From NCBI RefSeq assembly GCF_902686445.1, contig NC_062224.1:46313156-46377155 (forward strand): a DNA stretch of 64,000 nt. Direction: 5' to 3'. The notes below the pieces were generated by a model. That model saw only the letters and a program-made list of their open reading frames with translations. It did not search any database and was not told the origin of the DNA. The stretch comes from Sciurus carolinensis. Lineage: Eukaryota > Chordata > Mammalia > Rodentia > Sciuridae. Of the stretch, positions 44,036-55,196 are shown piece by piece. A program made the position numbers and the translations under genes. Position 1 is the stretch's first letter, and every line of letters starts with the position of its first letter.

Positions 44036-45929
44036 CGCTCAGTGCCCATCCTTTGTGCGACTGGAACAAGGGAGCTTTCTTCCGGGGAGGAGGAGGATGG
44101 TGCTGAAACTCTCCAGCTCCTGCCGGCAAGCATCCATGGGCTTCCGGAGCCTGTGGGCTTCTATTCTGCCTTCAGTTCCTGCATCCATGGCACCGGAAGG
44201 AGGAGAAAAAGTTATTTTTGGAGAAGACTCCGTGGTGCCTCTTGGGTTCTCGGTTCCTTCCCAGTTTGAAGGGGCTGAGATCTATTGGTCTCTCCCATCT
44301 GGGTCCTGGTGGTCCTTGCTCTACTAGACACCTAGACTTGATATGTGGGTAGTCTCTCAGGGCAGAGGTGAAAGCCAGGCTTCCAGAAGCCTGAGTTCAA
44401 GCAAGAAACCATTAGAAAGAGGTTGCTGGGAACTCTGCTCAGAAACCCACCCCACTACCTCCAGGCAGCAGGAGGCACCAGGGAGCTCCCTGTCAGCCAG
44501 TGCTGGGGATGCCAGACCCCACCATTGAAAAGGAGAACTGTTCCCAGATCCTGGGAATTAATTCCCTTAACTGCCTGGGCACTTCCACAAGAAAAGCCCC
44601 CAGGTACTGGAGAGTTCAGAGATGGGCAAGACATGTTGTCTGGTAGAAAAGAGTGTATCATAAGAGATCCAATGGTTGTAAAATAACCAGAAAGAGGCAC
44701 ACCCTGTTGTAGGATGGTTTGTATGTTCTCACTGTCCCATAGCTCAGCTGTTAACAGTACATGGTTAGCCTGAGTTCAGAAGCCTCAATATATGTGATTT
44801 AGCACTGTGCCAGCATGCGCTACATTCACTATATGGCCATTGTTAATACTAATTGCAAAATTAGAGGGTAATGTTGGGAAGGACAGCATTTCCTCTGGGT
44901 GAAAGGATAATTAGGACCTTATCCAAGTGTCTAATGGATCCCTCAAAGACAGCATGGCCAAGTCTTGAGGATCTGTCCCCAGGTTTGCTTCTTACTGGAT
45001 TTTCCCCACCACCATAAAATATCTCCATCTATCATGCTGTTTAGCAAAAATTTGGAAGTCGTATTTTGATTCCTTCTTTTACCAACCTCTTGTCAAATTC
45101 AAAGTCCTGACAACTCTGCATCCTCAAGCCATACCATCTTCTCCTCCTTCTATAGCCCCCTTCCTCTCCCCAGGTTCATGCAGCAGCTCCTGAAAGATCG
45201 ATCTGCTTCATTCTGCAGCCCCCACATCTGCTTAAAGACTGCTCTGTCAGGCCAGATTCTCTGGGAAGTAGAAGGCGAGATGGAGTTAGAAATGAAAGAG
45301 GTTTGCTAAGGGAAAGCTGTGGAGGATAAAGGAGAGGGGCTGGGAGGCAGGGAGAGCCTTCAGACCAGAATGCTGGTCTAATCCCTGGGAACAGCTGAAG
45401 AAGAGAACATGGTGAGGGAAGAGACTTGGCTCACAGTGCAGATCTGAGAAAGTCTGACCAGCTGTTTCAGCTGACCAGGGTGCTCCACAGTGTAGTCCCA
45501 GCCCTTGTAACCCCATAGAGGTCTGGTCTCTGTAGAATGTGGCCTCAGGTCAAACGCTGGAGGGAGGCGCTGCAGCTGGAGGGAGGCCCTTGGCCCTTGG
45601 CTCTGCTCCCAGGAGGTTCTCTCCTGAGAGTGATGGTTCCCCGGCTGCCACACTCACCAATGGGTTGCCCCCGCGCTTGGAGTGATAAGCCCTGGCTCAC
45701 CAAGCTTTGCCTACCTTATTGTGCTCCCACCCGCAGCCACGGTACACCAACCCCGAGATCTTCAAACAAGCCGAGCTTCTCCCAGTGTTATTGCTTTTAT
45801 GTCAATGTAGGGCACTCACCTCATCTTCCAGTGGCAGTTCTCATCTTAGGTCAAATGTCAGCCAGGCCTTCTCTGGAAACTTCCACTTTAAAGCAGCACC
45901 TACACCCCATCACTTTTCTGTAGCATCTT
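44036..45929. other. Unique sequence, no gene identified
   Basis: No clear repeat. Overlapping frames (up to 128 codons, 45,537-45,923 +) are unrecognised. Confidence 0.4.
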
Positions 45930-46105
45930 ATTTTGGTCTTGTGCAGTCCTTATCATGGTCTCACCTCTGTTTCTCCTCTGCCTTTTCTTGCTTTGCGCTT
46001 ACCTATGGATATGTATTCAGTGTCAGTTTTTGAGATGGGGGCCACTTCCCACTTGTTTACCATGTGTTCCTGGCACAGGCTTGTCACACAGTAGGCACAA
46101 TCACA
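45930..46105 (+). repeat. L2-like 3' fragment
   Basis: TCTCACCTCTGTTTCTCCTC, GTTCCTGGCACAGGCTTG and CACACAGTAGGCACAATC resemble a sense L2 3' end, diverged. Confidence 0.5.
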
Positions 46106-46524
46106 CATGCTGCAGGCTTGGCATGCAAGATCTGGAAGAGCTCTGACCACCAGCACCTCTGGGAGAGGCACTTTTCAGGAGATGTAGAGTTAGGTGCTGG
46201 GAATTTGTAGGCCTCCATTCTCAGCTCCCCTGGTGCCTTAAGCAAGGCCGATAGGAAAATTGAACAGGGAAAGTGCTTTAAAAACTCAGGGTGCCACATA
46301 CTGCCGCCTTTTATTCTGGATCTAAACTATTCAGGATTTTAAGTATACAAGTAATGTGATTTGCTAACAAGTTAATAAAGGATAGGTTAGAACCTCTTCC
46401 CCAAGTAGCCTTTGAAAATTCTTTAGCATAAAAGGACCTGCTTTTGATGTTTAGCACAGAAGCCAACCTCACCTGCTGGTAATTTAGTTGCAGCAGACTT
46501 GGTTCTAGAACATTCCAGCACTAC
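46106..46524. other. Unique sequence, no gene seen
   Basis: Nothing recognised. Confidence 0.4.
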
Positions 46525-46864
46525 TATAGTCTGAAGGTTGGTGTCCCTCCCAAATTCATATGAAAACTAATACCTGACAGTATTAAAAGATGAGGCCTTT
46601 GTGAAGGTGATTAAGTCATGAAGGATCCACCTTCAGATGGGATTAGTGCCCTTATAAAAGGCGGAGCTGCCTTGTCCCTTCTGCTTCAAGAGGACACAAG
46701 AAGACATCTTTGAAGCAGAGAGCAAGCTCTCATCAGTCATTAAATTTGCTGGTGCCTTGGTCTTGAATTTACTTCCCTCCAGAACTATGAGTAATACATT
46801 TTTGTTGTTTATAAGTTACTCAGTCCAAGGTATTTTGTAACAGCAGCCCAGATGAATTAAGACA
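46525..46864 (+). mobile_element. MLT1-type MaLR LTR, plus strand
   Basis: CTCCCAAATTCATATGAAAA, GATTAGTGCCCTTATAAAAG, CCCTCCAGAACTATGAGTAA, GTTGTTTATAAGTTACTCAG and the end GATGAATTAAGACA follow the MLT1 LTR plan closely. Near full length, solo. Confidence 0.85.
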
Positions 46865-46865
46865 A

Positions 46866-46930
46866 ACAATCTGCTCTGTGGCCTTGGGCAAATTACTGAA
46901 TCTCCCTGAGCTTGTTTCTCCAGCATTGAC
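46866..46930 (+). repeat. MIR core fragment
   Basis: CTGTGGCCTTGGGCAAATTA then TCTCCCTGAGCTTGTTTCTC: a MIR core next to the LTR end, probably cut by the LTR insertion. Confidence 0.65.
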
Positions 46931-48034
46931 CTAAGGGGATTTTTGTTTCATTTTATTCTATGTCCATAGGGGAAAAGGGATGATGTATAGAAATGTTAAG
47001 AAATGCTACCTGTGGAGAGTAGAATAATATTCTCCTTGCCTCATGGTCCCAGAAAGGTGGCTGCCTGTACTTCAAGCCTTCCTGGGGCCATAATGGTGAT
47101 AGGGTGGGAGGCAGATGGTAGAGATGGAGGAGAGCAAGTCCCCTCCAATGCCCAATTTAAGGTGCCACAGAGTATCCTTCTGTAGAAAAAGTCTTAGGTG
47201 TTTCTGTGGGGGCAGTGGGAGGGTAAATCTATGTGAAGTTCTTTCTGACATTTACAAATGTTTCTAGTTGATCCTTATATGCCTCCAAATAAGCAAAACT
47301 TCCTTCCTGGAACCACACCCAACAACAGCCTTAAAACCCCTGAAATTTCCAATTATCCTAAATCCTCCTGACTAGCAGAACATGGCCCTTCCAGTACTGT
47401 ACGTACTGTGCTAGCAAATCATCCCAAAACTATTACAAAAATCTCAGCCAGACTGTGGCAGCTGTGGCACAGATGTTCTGCACAGCGGCTGGAGCATGTT
47501 CAGCATCAATAAACACCACCTCTGAGAAATAAAACCTGAGAGTCGAGCTGGCAATGGTGATAACAAGAGCCATGAAGATCATTCGCAGGGAGGGGGAATG
47601 AGATGCAGGACTGTGAGTGGACCCTGCCTTCCCACGTGCAGCGGCCACATCCCGAGCATGCCGGGGGCCCAGGCTCAGCTCTCCGTGCCACATGGCCAGC
47701 TTACTCCAGAGCTGTGTGCCCAGCGTGAACACTCCAATTTGTGCTTCCCAACCCCTGAGTCCACCCTGAGTTGAACAGACATTTTGTCTGTCAGATGTCC
47801 CTGAAGACTTAACTCTGCGTGTGCTGATCTCGGAAGCAACTCAGGCTGGACTCAGCTCCAGAAGCTGTGGACTGACCACAGTCTGTTTAAAAGCAATAAC
47901 TCTCTGGGACACCCTGTTAATATCTCCCTGATATCATGTTTGCCAAAGCACCTTTTAGAGAGAAGAAATCGCTTCATTGAACCTCAAAGATCATCAGCTG
48001 TTACTGGCAAGGTGAGCAAGCAGTTCACATACCA
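46931..48034. other. Unique sequence, no gene identified
   Basis: A minus-strand frame at 47,433-47,732 (99 codons) has a hydrophobic stretch but no family match. No repeat is seen. Confidence 0.4.
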
Positions 48035-48051
48035 ACCAGCAGGGGGGGTGG
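48035..48051 (+). promoter_or_regulatory. CTCF-like motif
   Basis: CCAGCAGGGGGGGTGGG matches the CTCF core except for G in place of the conserved C. Same orientation as the candidate at 8,935. Motif evidence only. Confidence 0.3.
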
Positions 48052-48136
48052 GTGTTGAAGCCGGAGCTTTGTGTCAGGGTGCCCTTGGACGCGAGCTGGG
48101 ATGGGACCCAAGAGATGGGCCCAGCCTACTCCTCAT

Positions 48137-48245
48137 TTTGCAGATGTGGAAACCAGGACCCAAGCAGTGACATGACTATTTAAGGTCACGCGGGCAGGTA
48201 GAAGAAGCTAGAATTGTACCCCAGGCCTAATATTGATGTCAAAAT
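48137..48245 (-). repeat. MIR SINE, minus strand
   Basis: CATTTTGCAGATGTGGAAAC and TTAAGGTCACGCGGGCAGG with the following GAATTGTACCCC are antisense MIR. Confidence 0.75.
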
Positions 48246-49385
48246 CCGTTTACCTTTAGTCCTTCCGTGTTTGTGCCCCATCTTTTAAGTGTAAATCATT
48301 GTGAGATGATTAGTACTTCATGAATTAAAGGAAAATGCTTCGACCATTATCCTGAAATCAAAACAAATGAACAAACAAGAGTAAACAAAAAGTGGCACGT
48401 CAGCCCTGGGGCCTTGAGTTGAAATGTTCTCCAGCTCTGTGCTGTGGAACGAAGGCAGGAAGATAGTGACAAATTCCAAAGACATGTGTCCCCAGGAAGT
48501 AGCAATCTAGGGGCCTCCAAACTGCTCTGAAAGGCTTCAGAATCCAGAAGCTCTTGCTAGGACCTCTTTCAGTCTGTGCAAAGGTGAGGCAAGGCCCCGT
48601 ATTAGAATATCACGTGCCGCTCTGAATGTTGGAGGCAGGTCCAAGGAAGACACTTTGCAAAGGGTGGCCTCCTCAGGCCCCCTGAGAAAGGCTTCCTCGA
48701 GCCTATTTTCAGGAAGACAAGGAGACAGTTCATGCTTTCTGATCTGTTATCCTATGATTGTCTTCTCTGCCTTCTGGTATCACTTGGAGAACTGCCTCTA
48801 GCCTAGAGACATGTCCTTGCTCTACCTTGTTCCAGGCTCTGGTTGGAAACCCCTTTCAAAGGCCATTGTCAACATTTCCCTTTGTATCACGACTTCTTTC
48901 CAGTAACATGCCAGGTCAGGCCTAAAGAGGTCAGAACTTCTGACCTCTCCTATTAAGGACCAGGAGACCCCAGCTGCACTCCAGCCTAAGGTCACCAGGG
49001 ACTCAAAAATTCTGTCTCTTTTAAGGTCCCAGCAATACTGAGGCAGCAGCATCAGGTTCATTTTGATATTTATTCAATCCTAGTTGACCTAATGACTCTT
49101 TATAAAGAGCCACCCAGCAAGATGCATCTTTCTCAGGATTCTGAAGCTACAAGTTTGCAGAAATGTTTATGTAAAATTTCTAGGAAAAGAGAGAATTATA
49201 ATCTACAAAGCAACTGGTGAGAAGTGAGGATGCAAAGGATGCTTGCACAAGGACAGCTCCTGTCCTTCCATCTTCTCAGTGATGACAGCCCCAGAATGAG
49301 GTGAGGAGTAGGGCTGATGACCCAGAACACCATGGCATGTGATGTGAGGCTCATGAAAGGCAGGGCTTGGAACATCCACCACCTT
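48246..49385. other. Unique sequence, no gene seen
   Basis: No repeat or gene recognised. Confidence 0.4.
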
Positions 49386-49477
49386 TAGCTCAACATTTGT
49401 TGAGCATCTACTATGTCTTATGCATTGTGCTGGGCGTTGGAACCACAAGAACTGTGAAACAAGCTACATGTCCTGCC
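49386..49477 (-). repeat. L2 3' end, antisense
   Basis: CAACATTTGTTGAGCATCTA, CTATGTCTTATGCATTGTGC and GGGCGTTGGAACCACAAGAA are a reverse-complement L2 3' end, broken off by the adjacent LTR. Confidence 0.85.
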
Positions 49478-49951
49478 TGTATTAGTCAACACTCTGTTAC
49501 TGTGATAAAATACTTGAGAAAACCAACTTAAAGGAAGAAAGATTCATTTTGACTCTCCGTTTCAGAGGTTTCAGTTTAGAGTTGCTTGACCCCACTGTGG
49601 TGGGCTTGCGATGAGGCACAACATCATGGCAGGAAGCATATGGTGGAACAAAATTTCTCACCTCATGGAAATCAGAATGCAGAGAGAGAAGGTGAGGAAG
49701 GGGCCTGGGGACAAGAGATACTCTTCCAGGGCATACCCCCAGTGACTTACTTCCTCCAACTATTCCCACCTCCTACAGTTTCCACGACCTCCCAATAGTC
49801 CTTTCAATTATGAACCTGTCAGTTGGTTATCCATCGATGAAATCAGAGCCCTTATGATCCAATCATTTCCCCAAATCTCTACCTCTGAGAATTGCAGGGC
49901 CAAACTTTCAACACATGAGCTTTTGGGAAACATTCTAGTTCCAAATCATGA
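49478..49951 (-). mobile_element. MaLR LTR, minus strand
   Basis: It begins TGTATTAGTCAACACTCTG and ends AGTTCCAAATCATGA. Inside, CAACATCATGGCAGGAAGC, CACGACCTCCCAATAGTCC and CCTTATGATCCAATCATTTC fit the reverse-complement MaLR plan. It was inserted into an antisense L2 end. Confidence 0.85.
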
Positions 49952-51639
49952 CGTTGCCCTTGGTAGATGCAGGTTCCTGTTAGAACAGGGGTTCATCAGA
50001 GAACATCCCTATGCAGAGGAGGAATGATACACTTTACAAAGAGCGTCTTGAAAAGAGGAAGCAACTCAACTGATAAGTTGAGAAGGGTGGTAGAGGGGGC
50101 ACAGGACTGTCAAGCTGCTTCTCCTCTGGACCACCCAGGGAGGTCTGGGGACAGGCGTGCTGACCAGGGTCATCATCACACTGATGTTTGACCGGATTTC
50201 CATGTGTTTTGGTGCCTGTCTGTTCTCCTCGCACTGACTTAAATGTCTGCGGGCCAGAGAGCGCTCCCAGGGTACCTCCACCTGAGGTCTCAGAGGAGGG
50301 ACAGCACTCAGGTGCCCTCCCTGCCCACTGTCTCTGGGGGGGTGTGCAGGGCTGGTGGTTGAGTCCCCATGGTAGCACCCATCCTTCTTCCAGAGCTCCT
50401 CCTCTGGGCTAGTTGTGCAGAGGACTGGCCAGGGAAACTTCTGCACAGACGAGACATATGTTTGGGTGCCAGATTTGTGGGTTTATTGAATTAAATGAAA
50501 TTAAATTATTAGTGAGATCAAAGGCCAAACCTGGGCCTGAGGGGAGGTCTGGGGTTTGGTGTTGGGCATAGATGATCTCAGGCCAGAATCTTCCCCTCCT
50601 GCCTCCTGTTTACTGCTCTTGGAAGACCCGCAGGCACGGGGCTGTCCACCTGGACCTGGTCCTCACCACGGGCAGGAGCTGCAGGGCCCCCTTCTTTGTC
50701 TCTTGCCGGGCGCCAGCCAGCCTTGGTCAGGGCCTTTCCGCCTCTCAGCATGGGTCCTGGATGCAGCTGAGGGAACATTCCCCAACACAAGCACTTCCCC
50801 AAGCCTCATGGATTAATAACTGCCATTTAAAAATAATTAGAAGTGATGGAGAATTAATTTCAGAAATAACCCTTGCCAAATAACTCATTAAATGGAATCT
50901 CCCTGGGTGTCACTTCTGCTCAGTGTCAGACTTTCAGCGCTCATGAAAAGCAGTGCTAAGTTTGATCAAAGTTTCCAATCAGACTCTTGCCCTTCTTCGG
51001 CTGCTTTTCTTATTCTTGGGCTATTGGATGTCCTGGCAGAGTCCCCTGAGGCTGGTATTGCAAGGGGTCTCAAGAGGACTTGGGTAGAGGGTACCATGCA
51101 TTTTTCCCTCAGGGACCAGAAGCAAATGAGAAATTCTCATTTCTCTGTTCATGTTCTCCCTGATATTTGTTCCCAATTGTTGGGCAAAATGCTGTTGTAG
51201 GAACAAAAAATCCAAGCAACCAGGTCATCTTCATGACCGTTCAGTATCAGTCCACAGGTAAAGTGGAAGCGGAAGTTGCTCAGGGATGCAAAAGGCCCTC
51301 TGGGCTTCCGTCCTGTGGAAGTGATCTTGTGAGGGTGGACACACACCAATGGTGAACTTGGAACAGAGGCCAACCATGCCAGGGAGGTGTGCAAGAGCCA
51401 GAGGGAGGTGGCTTGGTGGACTGCTGTTTTCTTCTTCTTTTCCTATTAAGGCCAGCAGTTGACTCTGCTGGTGCCAGAGGCGTGGCCTCTTGAAAATAGG
51501 CTGGCCATGATGAGCGAGGCACCACACACCCCAAGAGCTGTGATCCAGTCCCTCGCTCTTTGGAAGCTCCTACCCTAGTTGAAGAACAGGATGTGTACAC
51601 CACAGGGGAATAAAAACAACAAAATTCCTCCACTGACAG
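49952..51639. other. Unique sequence, no gene identified
   Basis: Short overlapping frames on both strands at 50,034-50,446 and 51,149-51,633, none recognised. AT-rich AAAATAATTAGAAGTGATGG at about 50,828-50,848 looks like a homeobox-type cluster. Confidence 0.4.
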
Positions 51640-51780
51640 TGGAATGTGATGTCAAATGAATGGTTTGGACAGTCATTTGGGTACAAGTTCAAAAAAGGGA
51701 GAAAGTCCTTATTTTGTGATCCTGGAAGTTCTTCACGGAGGAAATGAGATTCAAGCTTTGTCCCAAAAACATGGTAGAAT
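51640..51780 (-). repeat. L2-like internal fragment, antisense
   Basis: GGAAGTTCTTCACGGAGGAA with GAGATTCAAGCTTTGTCCC resembles the antisense L2 segment. Diverged and short. Confidence 0.4.
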
Positions 51781-52192
51781 TTGGTAGAGAAAGAGAGAGA
51801 GGCACAGAGAGAGTGTGTATGTGTGAGTGTGAGTAGGGGGTGGGAACGGCACAGGGCACGCAGGACTGTGGGTCCCCCTGTGAGTGGATGTGGAAGAGAA
51901 GGAAGGAATCAGGCTAGGAGGTGCATCAAGGTCAATCCTCGGAGAGCCTTGAAGACTGATTTAATCTGACAGAAACTTTGTTCTGATGGAGGTGATGGGA
52001 TCAGAGTGTGAGTCCAGTGCTCTTACAATGGAAGGAGGACAGGACCACTCCTGTATTGACTGTGTGGGTGGGAACCCTGGTTATGGGGTGTAGGATGGGT
52101 TGTGGAAGTGCAGGACACTCTCCTCAATCTGTAGCTCTGAGCTACTTGAGGATATATTACACCCTCAAAAGTTATTGTTACATATTGGATTG
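51781..52192. other. Unique sequence, no gene seen
   Basis: Contains a short GA/GT-rich patch at 51,788-51,836 and possibly more decayed L2. No gene. Confidence 0.4.
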
Positions 52193-52400
52193 TAATTGAC
52201 AGAAGTGTTCTGAATTACAGTGACTTAAAAAGGTTTCTTTTCTCTCATGTTTTAAAATTTCAGGGATTATATTGTATTCTGAGATTCGGATTGCTTCTAA
52301 CTTGTTCATCTGAACTGTATGCCTTTTATTCCCAACAACTCCTCATGGTCTAAGATGGCTGCTGCAACTCCAGCCTTCACATTGTCATTCAAGTCAATAG
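52193..52400. repeat. Interspersed repeat, family uncertain
   Basis: GTTCTGAATTACAGTGACTT, TCTAAGATGGCTGCTGCAAC and CCAGCCTTCACATTGTCATT resemble a common old mammalian interspersed repeat. I cannot name the family from memory. Confidence 0.4.
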
Positions 52401-53026
52401 GAAGGAGGAAGAGATGATGTAGAAGTGTGGAAGACTGGAGATGTGTGGTTTATACTTTTGACCATTCACTACACCAGAGTGTTTTTATTCTCGTTTTTCA
52501 GTTACATAATACATATGTCTCCTTAGGAACCACTAATTCTGTGACAAGTTCAGGACACTCTAATTGCCTAGCTGAAAACTCATTTACCTCTGTAGTGTTT
52601 AAAGTGAACATTATACTATCAATGTATGATTTCCAGTCTGGAAAATTTCTCCTCTACTCCCCAGAATGACTCCCAGTCATTTCAATTCTTTAAGCAAACA
52701 AGTTGTTTTGAATCAATTAATTTTAGATAATTTTCAAATAATTTTGCAGCAATTTTTAGATGTAATTTGTGTACAATAAAATGTCCAGATCTTCATTGTA
52801 CTACTGAATGAGAGTGACAGTCACATTCATGACCACCCCAAAGTAGACACTATGATTTCCTTATTCTTCTGTGGTGAGAAAATGAAACTTAAAATGATTT
52901 TACAATTTAAAACTGAAAAAATTAGCATTAAGAACCATAAATCTCCATGTTGTCTACTGGTGTTCTTAATATGCTCTAATTCTCTATCAAAATTTTTCTG
53001 ATATGTGAAACTAAACAATGAAAAAG
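52401..53026. other. Unique AT-rich sequence
   Basis: No gene. Possible old LINE traces, too diverged to call. Confidence 0.35.
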
Positions 53027-53048
53027 AAAAAAAAAAAAAAAAAAAAAA
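53027..53048 (+). repeat. (A)n run
   Basis: Twenty-two A, preceded by AAAAAG. It may be a retrocopy tail, but no element body is clear upstream. Confidence 0.85.
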
Positions 53049-53099
53049 CCACACAATTCGTGTGCCTGCCCTTGAATCTGTGGCTACTTTGTCCACTGA

Positions 53100-53533
53100 A
53101 AGATGACAGAAGTGATGTTATACCAGTTTCTAGACCCAAGTCTTAATATGGCAGCTCCTACACTCTCTAGGAACATTCTCTCTGGAAGCCTTGAGCTGTC
53201 ATGTGATGCACCCAGCCACTCTGCCATGCTGGAGAGGACACATGTAGGAGTTCTGGTTGACAGTCTCAGTTGATCCTAGCCTTCCAGCCACCCCTACCAA
53301 AACATAGACTATGTGAATGAAGCCATCTAGGCCCCTGTACAGTAACTTGTCCACCATCAGAGTATCACCAAGTGACTTCAGTGGAAGAAATACAATCATA
53401 TCACCCCATTGCACTCTCTCCAAGTTTCTGATCCACAAAATTGTGAAAAACAACAGAAATGAAACTGTTGTTTCAGACCATAATGTTTTGGAATTTTAAA
53501 CACTAAGTTGTGTGTCAATAGGTAATCAGAACA
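53100..53533 (+). mobile_element. MaLR LTR with adjacent internal region
   Basis: The end of the LTR (CTGTTGTTTCAGACCATAAT, ACACTAAGTTGTGTGTCAAT, GGTAATCAGAACA) is followed directly by internal sequence. The LTR start is approximate. Because the internal part remains, this is not a solo LTR. Confidence 0.7.
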
Positions 53534-54420
53534 GAATCTGGTACTTGTAGGTGGGTTGCTGCTATAACAAAAACCTCACACATGATTTTGACTTTGAGAT
53601 GAAGTACTGGGCAATAGCTGGGAACCTCAAGAAGATTACGAATAAAGCTGGAAGTGCCCCAAAGATCCTACTGATGACCTCTTAGAGGACAGGAAGGAAA
53701 ATGTTACTGGAGGCCGGAGAGAAATTTTGGTCATATTGTCACCCAGTGAACTGGTGATCTTGTCGAGGAGACTCCAGGCAAGAAGATAGAAGGTACCTCT
53801 GGCTTCTTCTAGCTGCTGTAAGCTGGAATGGAAGGATAATAATAAGAGATTAACTCAGGAGGGAACTATAAAGGTGCAGAACACAATTCAGAGGAAATAT
53901 AAAGGATCCAGCATTTTCTGACTGTGATAACAAATGTATTTCTCATTCCTATTCTCTTTCAGTAAAAGCATCAGAGTAAGAAATGGACAAAGATCAAATC
54001 TTTTTACCACCTGGCCTCAGAATGATGATCTCGTTCATGTGGTTGTAAGCCTTTTGAAAAGTTCTCTGAAGTTTTTAAGGATGTACTAGAGGGGCTTCAA
54101 AGAGATTTAAATGCATACCTTAAGGACTTCATCAACTAGACAATAGGGCTAATAAGTATTTTAAGGGTGTTACCTACAATATCTTGTCAGATGCTAAAGG
54201 CAGAGAAAGAGCTGACTTAGAAAGAAATGGGACTTTTGTCTGATGGAATTGGCCATCAGTGGTTTCATATGTAACCCACAGAACTTTTAAAGGCATTGTA
54301 TCAGCTTGAACTGAAAAGGTGCAAAATGAAAAGAGGCCTTTGGACTCCAGTTTTCTAGAGTGGGAAAGCAGTCCGAGAAGGCTACTCAGATTCAAGATGT
54401 TCTATTTCCTATGAAGAAAC
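53534..54420 (+). mobile_element. MaLR internal region with primer-binding-site region
   Basis: Five bases after the LTR comes TGGTACTTGTAGGTGGGTTG, the primer-binding-site region of MaLR elements, then GCTGCTATAACAAAAACCTC, GTACTGGGCAATAGCTGGGA and TATCTTGTCAGATGCTAAAG from the MaLR internal sequence. MaLR elements are non-autonomous relatives of ERVL. No reading frame here is functional. The end is approximate; no 3' LTR is seen. Confidence 0.7.
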
Positions 54421-55111
54421 AGAGTCAAGAGCCCCTGAGAGTCACTTCTAGAGGGCAGGGCTTTGCTATCATCGGGACCTGGAGACATGCTTTTGACTGG
54501 ATTTTCAAATTACTATGTACCAATCAATGCTAATGCTTCTGATCCCTTAATTTTGAACTGAGTGTATAAATTGGAGTCTTTTCTATCTTGATATTACCAT
54601 CATTGGTTGACTGGAGGCTGGGGAGGGGCAGCAGTCGTTGTTTCTCTGGTTCACAGTTCTTTAGCACAAGAAGAACCAGATTTGAGGAGCTAGTTCCTGA
54701 AGAACCTGCTACAGGAGATGAGCCTGAGTCTGGAGATGTAACGGGAAGAGACTTTGTGAGGGAAGGTCTTTGTAGTTCACATGTGGAAATAATGTAAATG
54801 AATTGTGCCTGAGGGTGATCTGATCTGCAGCGGATTAAATAGAGCAATTTCCCTCACACTCACCCACTGGGTTCTGGGGTGCAGACCAGCTAACTAGCTG
54901 GATTTGAGGGGTTTTCATTTGAGATGATTTATAGCCCAGTTTAAGTGCAAATGAAAGCGTTGTAGGTTAATCCTTAGGGTCTATCGATAACCTATCAGCA
55001 CTTCAGTTCTAGAAAACCCAAACAGGGTTCTGAGGGCTAATAAATCAGTACCAGTGCATGGACGAGAGTGCCCCGGTCTGTGCGTGCCATCCCAGCTGAC
55101 TGACTGGCTTT
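54421..55111. other. Unclassified sequence, no gene identified
   Basis: A plus frame at 54,588-54,797 (69 codons) has an acidic stretch but no known motif. It may still belong to the decayed MaLR internal region. Confidence 0.35.
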
Positions 55112-55196
55112 CCTTCTTCTTTGGTACGGGGAATGGAGCCCAGGTCCTCATGCATGCTATGCAAGTGCTCTCCCACTGAGCTACACCTCTAGCCCA
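55112..55196 (-). repeat. ID-type SINE, minus strand
   Basis: GGTACGGGGAATGGAGCCCA, CATGCATGCTATGCAAGTGC and CTCCCACTGAGCTACACC: well-kept reverse-complement ID body. The only young repeat between 54.5 and 59.9 kb. Confidence 0.9.

Noticed and set aside
43717..44129. GC-rich frames of 88-110 codons on both strands
   Set aside because: CpG-island DNA is poor in stop codons; the peptides are Pro/Ala/Gly/Arg-rich without motifs. The island was kept as a feature, not the frames.
45537..46033. Two overlapping plus frames of 128 and 108 codons
   Set aside because: Different phases of the same DNA, the second running into an L2-like fragment; no recognisable protein.
47433..47732. Minus frame with a hydrophobic stretch, possible membrane protein
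   Set aside because: No upstream promoter or splice signal and no family match; a single hydrophobic run is weak evidence.
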